A stretch of 7,655 nt of DNA, from NCBI GenBank assembly GCA_938036845.1, contig CALHWA010000149.1, positions 1 through 7,655 on the forward strand. The letters run 5' to 3'. A program made the translations under genes and the position numbers. The stretch comes from an uncultured Candidatus Saccharibacteria bacterium. Lineage in GTDB: Bacteria > Patescibacteriota > Saccharimonadia > Saccharimonadales > Saccharimonadaceae. Below, in pieces: positions 6,232-7,655 of the stretch (its first letter is position 1; every line of letters starts with the position of its first letter). The notes under the pieces are model-generated. The model searched no databases, was not told the DNA's origin, and saw only the letters and a list, made by a program, of their open reading frames with translations.

Positions 6232-6855
6232 ATGATCACCGACCAACTTCTCCGCACTTACCCAATCATCTCCGACCAAGTGGATGAGCGTGAGCTGCGG
6301 GTTTTGCTGCGTGAGCTCGAGCGGCTTCTGAGAGCTGGCTGTCAGGGGTCGGTTGTTGAATTTGGCTGCTATGTGGGGACGACGAGTTTGTTTATTCGGC
6401 GCTTGCTTGATGTGTATCAGCACGCGGGAGTCTTTCACGTCTATGATTCGTTTGCTGGCTTGCCAGAGAAGACGGCGCAGGATGCAAGCGCAGCTGGTGA
6501 GCAGTTTGTGGCAGGAGAGCTTGCTGCGACGCGCAAGGGGTTTCTCCAGCAGTTTAAGAAAGCCAGGCTACGCCCACCAGTGGTGCATAAGGGCTGGTTT
6601 GCTGAGCTTACGCCACGCGATGTGCCAGAGGACATTATGTTTGCCTTTCTCGATGGCGACTACTACCAGTCGATTATGGACTCACTCCGGCTCGTGGCGC
6701 CGAAGCTCACTCCTGATGCGGTGCTAGTGGTGGACGATTATGCTAACGAAGCACTGCCTGGCGCGGCCCGGGCGGCCGATGCGTGGCTGCAAGCGCACCC
6801 TGGATTTCGCTGCCGGGTGGAGGCGAGTTTGGCGGTTATAACTCGAGCGGTGTAG
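6232..6855 (+). CDS. TylF/MycF-like class I SAM-dependent O-methyltransferase
   Basis: A 207-residue protein with the Rossmann methyltransferase motifs: the SAM-binding glycine loop VVEFGCYVGTTS (41-52), the acidic residue after strand 2 in FHVYDSFAGLP (68-78, D72), FLDGDYY (139-145) and VLVVDDY (164-170). The last two, with D141, D143, D168 and D169, match the acidic metal-binding residues of macrocin-type O-methyltransferases such as TylF and MycF, which move a methyl group from SAM to a sugar hydroxyl with Mg2+ help. No macrolide or other biosynthetic genes are nearby, so a surface glycan or another small acceptor is more plausible; the substrate is unknown. No signal peptide or membrane segment is seen. 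The start at 6232 follows the extended -10 closely and gives the full N-terminal helix expected before motif I; no clear Shine-Dalgarno is present. A transcription terminator is not evident after it. Confidence 0.85.
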   Translation: MITDQLLRTYPIISDQVDERELRVLLRELERLLRAGCQGSVVEFGCYVGTTSLFIRRLLDVYQHAGVFHVYDSFAGLPEKTAQDASAAGEQFVAGELAATRKGFLQQFKKARLRPPVVHKGWFAELTPRDVPEDIMFAFLDGDYYQSIMDSLRLVAPKLTPDAVLVVDDYANEALPGAARAADAWLQAHPGFRCRVEASLAVITRAV

Positions 6856-6985
6856 TAGTAGCCGATAGAGTGATTGGTAAGGTGCCGCTGCATGCTTGTT
6901 TTGCTATACTCCAGCATAAAGTATGAACAGAATATGCCGCGGATATATTAATATCATTGGTAAGACTCGAGACAAACTAGCATAC

Positions 6986-7033
6986 AAAAAGGCCAGAAAC
7001 AGCGGTCGGTCGAAACCTTAGGCTTGTCTGGCC
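6986..7033 (-). terminator. Rho-independent terminator-like hairpin with U-run
   Basis: On the minus strand, GGCCAGA and TCTGGCC pair perfectly over 7 bp and are followed immediately by TTTTT (6990-6986). On the plus strand the same hairpin is followed by TTTTT only 9 nt later (7043-7047), so the signal is clearly oriented to the minus strand. Confidence 0.5.
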
Positions 7034-7043
7034 ATGGTGATAT
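6986..7043 (-). ncRNA. Putative small RNA (about 58 nt), divergent from arcA
   Basis: A minus-strand transcription unit is suggested by a near-consensus promoter at 7050-7079 and a hairpin followed by five U at 6986-6990. The expected transcript starts near 7043. Its body folds as GGCCAGA (7033-7027) against TCTGGCC (6997-6991), with likely inner pairing (ACA/TGT, GC/GC) and a small GGT-TTCG-ACC hairpin in the loop. A five-codon ORF (ATG at 7035, MARQA then TAA) is the only coding potential and may be chance. It does not match tmRNA, SRP RNA or a tRNA as far as I can tell. The RNA would be antisense to the end of the micro-ORF at 6923-7021. Alternatively this is only a stray promoter plus terminator. 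Confidence 0.35.
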
Positions 7044-7049
7044 TTTTGT

Positions 7050-7079
7050 AGTATAAGGCATGACAGTGAGTGGTGTCAA
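7050..7079 (-). promoter_or_regulatory. Minus-strand promoter of the putative small RNA
   Basis: On the minus strand, perfect TTGACA (7079-7074) and TATACT (7055-7050, 5 of 6) are separated by 18 bp. This is one of the two best -35/-10 pairs in the window, yet it points away from arcA into a region with no conventional gene. Confidence 0.5.
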
Positions 7080-7107
7080 CATGGTTTGTTTGAGCCAATG
7101 TGACACC
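7072..7107. promoter_or_regulatory. Inverted repeat between divergent promoters, possible operator
   Basis: GGTGTCA (7072-7078) and TGACACC (7101-7107) form a perfect 7-bp inverted repeat with a 22-nt spacer. The left arm overlaps the -35 box of the minus-strand promoter and the right arm ends ten bases before the arcA -35. A regulator acting on both promoters is possible. The arms do not resemble an ArgR box, and the spacing is wide for one dimer. Confidence 0.25.
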
Positions 7108-7116
7108 TGTTATCCA

Positions 7117-7144
7117 TTGCACTTACCTCAGAACATGCTACAAT
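7117..7144 (+). promoter_or_regulatory. arcA promoter
   Basis: TGCTACAAT (7136-7144) is an extended -10 with TACAAT matching 5 of 6. A partial -35, TTGCAC (7117-7122), lies 16 bp upstream. Transcription would start near 7151, giving a leader of about 29 nt that carries the arcA Shine-Dalgarno AGGGGG (7169-7174), unlike the other promoters here. Confidence 0.45.
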
Positions 7145-7179
7145 GAAAGCATCAACTATAAGCCACACAGGGGGAAAAG

Positions 7180-7655
7180 GTGGACGATCCAATTCATATT
7201 ACATCAGAAATTGGCCGGTTGAAGACAGTGCTCTTGCATCGGCCGGGTGAGGAGCTCGAGCATCTCACGCCAGAACATTTGCAGCGCCTATTGTTTGACG
7301 ATATTCCGTATCTCAAGGTTGCGCAGGAGGAGCATGATCGCTTTGCGGAGTTGCTCCGCTCGCGTGGGGTCGAAGTGTTGTACTTGGATGAACTTGCCGC
7401 CGAGGCACTCGCTGACGAAGCAGTGCGGCGGCAATTTGTTGTTGAGATGCTGGTGGCGTCAAAGCAAGACAACCAACGGGCATCGCGGACGCTCGCCGAG
7501 TATTTGCTTGGGATGGAGCCGCGCCAGATGGTACGCAAGCTGATGGCGGGGGTGCGCAAGGATGAGATTAGCCTGCCGCCCGAGCAGCAGCAACTCCACA
7601 CGATGGTGGCGCATGAGCAATACCCATTTTATCTTGACCCAATGCCGAACCTCTA
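7180..7655 (+). CDS. arcA: Arginine deiminase, 3' partial
   Basis: The first 158 codons of arginine deiminase, cut by the window end. The enzyme hydrolyses L-arginine to citrulline and ammonia in the cytoplasm, the first step of the arginine deiminase pathway; carbamate kinase and ornithine carbamoyltransferase would then yield ATP. Recognisable family segments are IGRLKTVLLHRPG (11-23), LLFDDIPYLKVAQEEHD (37-53) and, at the cut, DPMPNLY, matching the conserved segment before the catalytic guanidino-binding region. The catalytic Cys and His lie beyond the window. The start is a GTG at 7180: AGGGGG (7169-7174) lies five bases before it, the protein then begins in register with family N-termini, and no ATG in this frame lies nearby (the ATG at 7143 is in another frame). 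Other arc genes may follow downstream but cannot be seen. Confidence 0.93.
   Translation, partial: MDDPIHITSEIGRLKTVLLHRPGEELEHLTPEHLQRLLFDDIPYLKVAQEEHDRFAELLRSRGVEVLYLDELAAEALADEAVRRQFVVEMLVASKQDNQRASRTLAEYLLGMEPRQMVRKLMAGVRKDEISLPPEQQQLHTMVAHEQYPFYLDPMPNL

Larger units (their letters stand above)
6856..7179. other. Gene-poor region between the methyltransferase gene and arcA
   Basis: No conventional gene was found. The region holds an extended -10-like element TGCTATACT (6902-6910, plus) without a clear -35. Thirteen bases after it a 32-codon ORF opens (ATG 6923, stop 7019-7021) encoding a very basic peptide with ten Lys/Arg and one Asp, and no ribosome binding site. Opposing it is a well-formed minus-strand promoter and hairpin, annotated separately as a small RNA. 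Another plus-strand 28-codon ORF (7060-7146) has no supporting signal. The arcA promoter and leader occupy the right end. Confidence 0.5.

Noticed and set aside
6923..7021. Calling the 32-codon basic ORF a confident gene.
   Set aside because: It has no Shine-Dalgarno site, its promoter lacks a -35, and its end lies inside the hairpin. It is kept only as part of a finding.
7060..7146. A 28-codon plus-strand ORF with three Cys in front of arcA.
   Set aside because: It overlaps the arcA promoter and has no ribosome binding site or recognisable content; probably chance.

Overview
The window (roughly half G+C by eye) looks like chromosomal DNA of a compact bacterial genome using the standard code: TGA serves as a plain stop at three intact genes. 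Both strands are used, gaps are short and stop/start overlaps occur. A C-terminally anchored GH18 enzyme, a MarR-controlled heterodimeric ABC exporter, a YbhB-type PEBP protein and an arginine deiminase together suggest a monoderm lineage. Candidatus Saccharibacteria (TM7) is my best guess; Lactobacillales or a related Gram-positive is the main alternative. This is inference from gene content and was not tested by any search.

Layout. 1-963 (+): 3' part of a GH18 glycosidase gene ending in a membrane anchor. 960-5263 (+): a three-gene operon made of a MarR regulator and two ABC half-transporters, joined by two ATGA stop/start overlaps. A promoter and a perfect palindromic operator sit in the 33 bp in front of marR. 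5276-5313: a stem-loop between convergent genes. 5294-5601 (-): a small unrecognised gene broken by a single-base frameshift. 5627-6088 (-): a PEBP (YbhB/YbcL) gene just upstream of it on the same strand. 6232-6855 (+): a TylF/MycF-like O-methyltransferase gene, divergent from the PEBP gene. 6856-7179: a gene-poor stretch with an apparent minus-strand small RNA (promoter, about 58 nt, hairpin and U-run), an opposing short ORF, and the arcA promoter. 7180-7655 (+): 5' part of arcA, running off the window.

How the parts work together. MarR probably represses its own promoter and so controls the exporter. The exporter is one machine built from two different halves: the first supplies a good signature motif but a defective Walker B/H-loop, and the second supplies the working catalytic residues. 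The GH18 enzyme acts at the cell surface and arginine deiminase in the cytoplasm, where it starts the energy-yielding and ammonia-producing arginine pathway. No direct link between these modules is visible.

The most unusual observations are the putative small RNA with a convergent micro-ORF in front of arcA, the repeated placement of -10 elements 6-9 nt before the start codon (suggesting leaderless mRNAs), and the frameshifted gene at 5294-5601. No CRISPR array, tRNA, rRNA or insertion sequence was seen.
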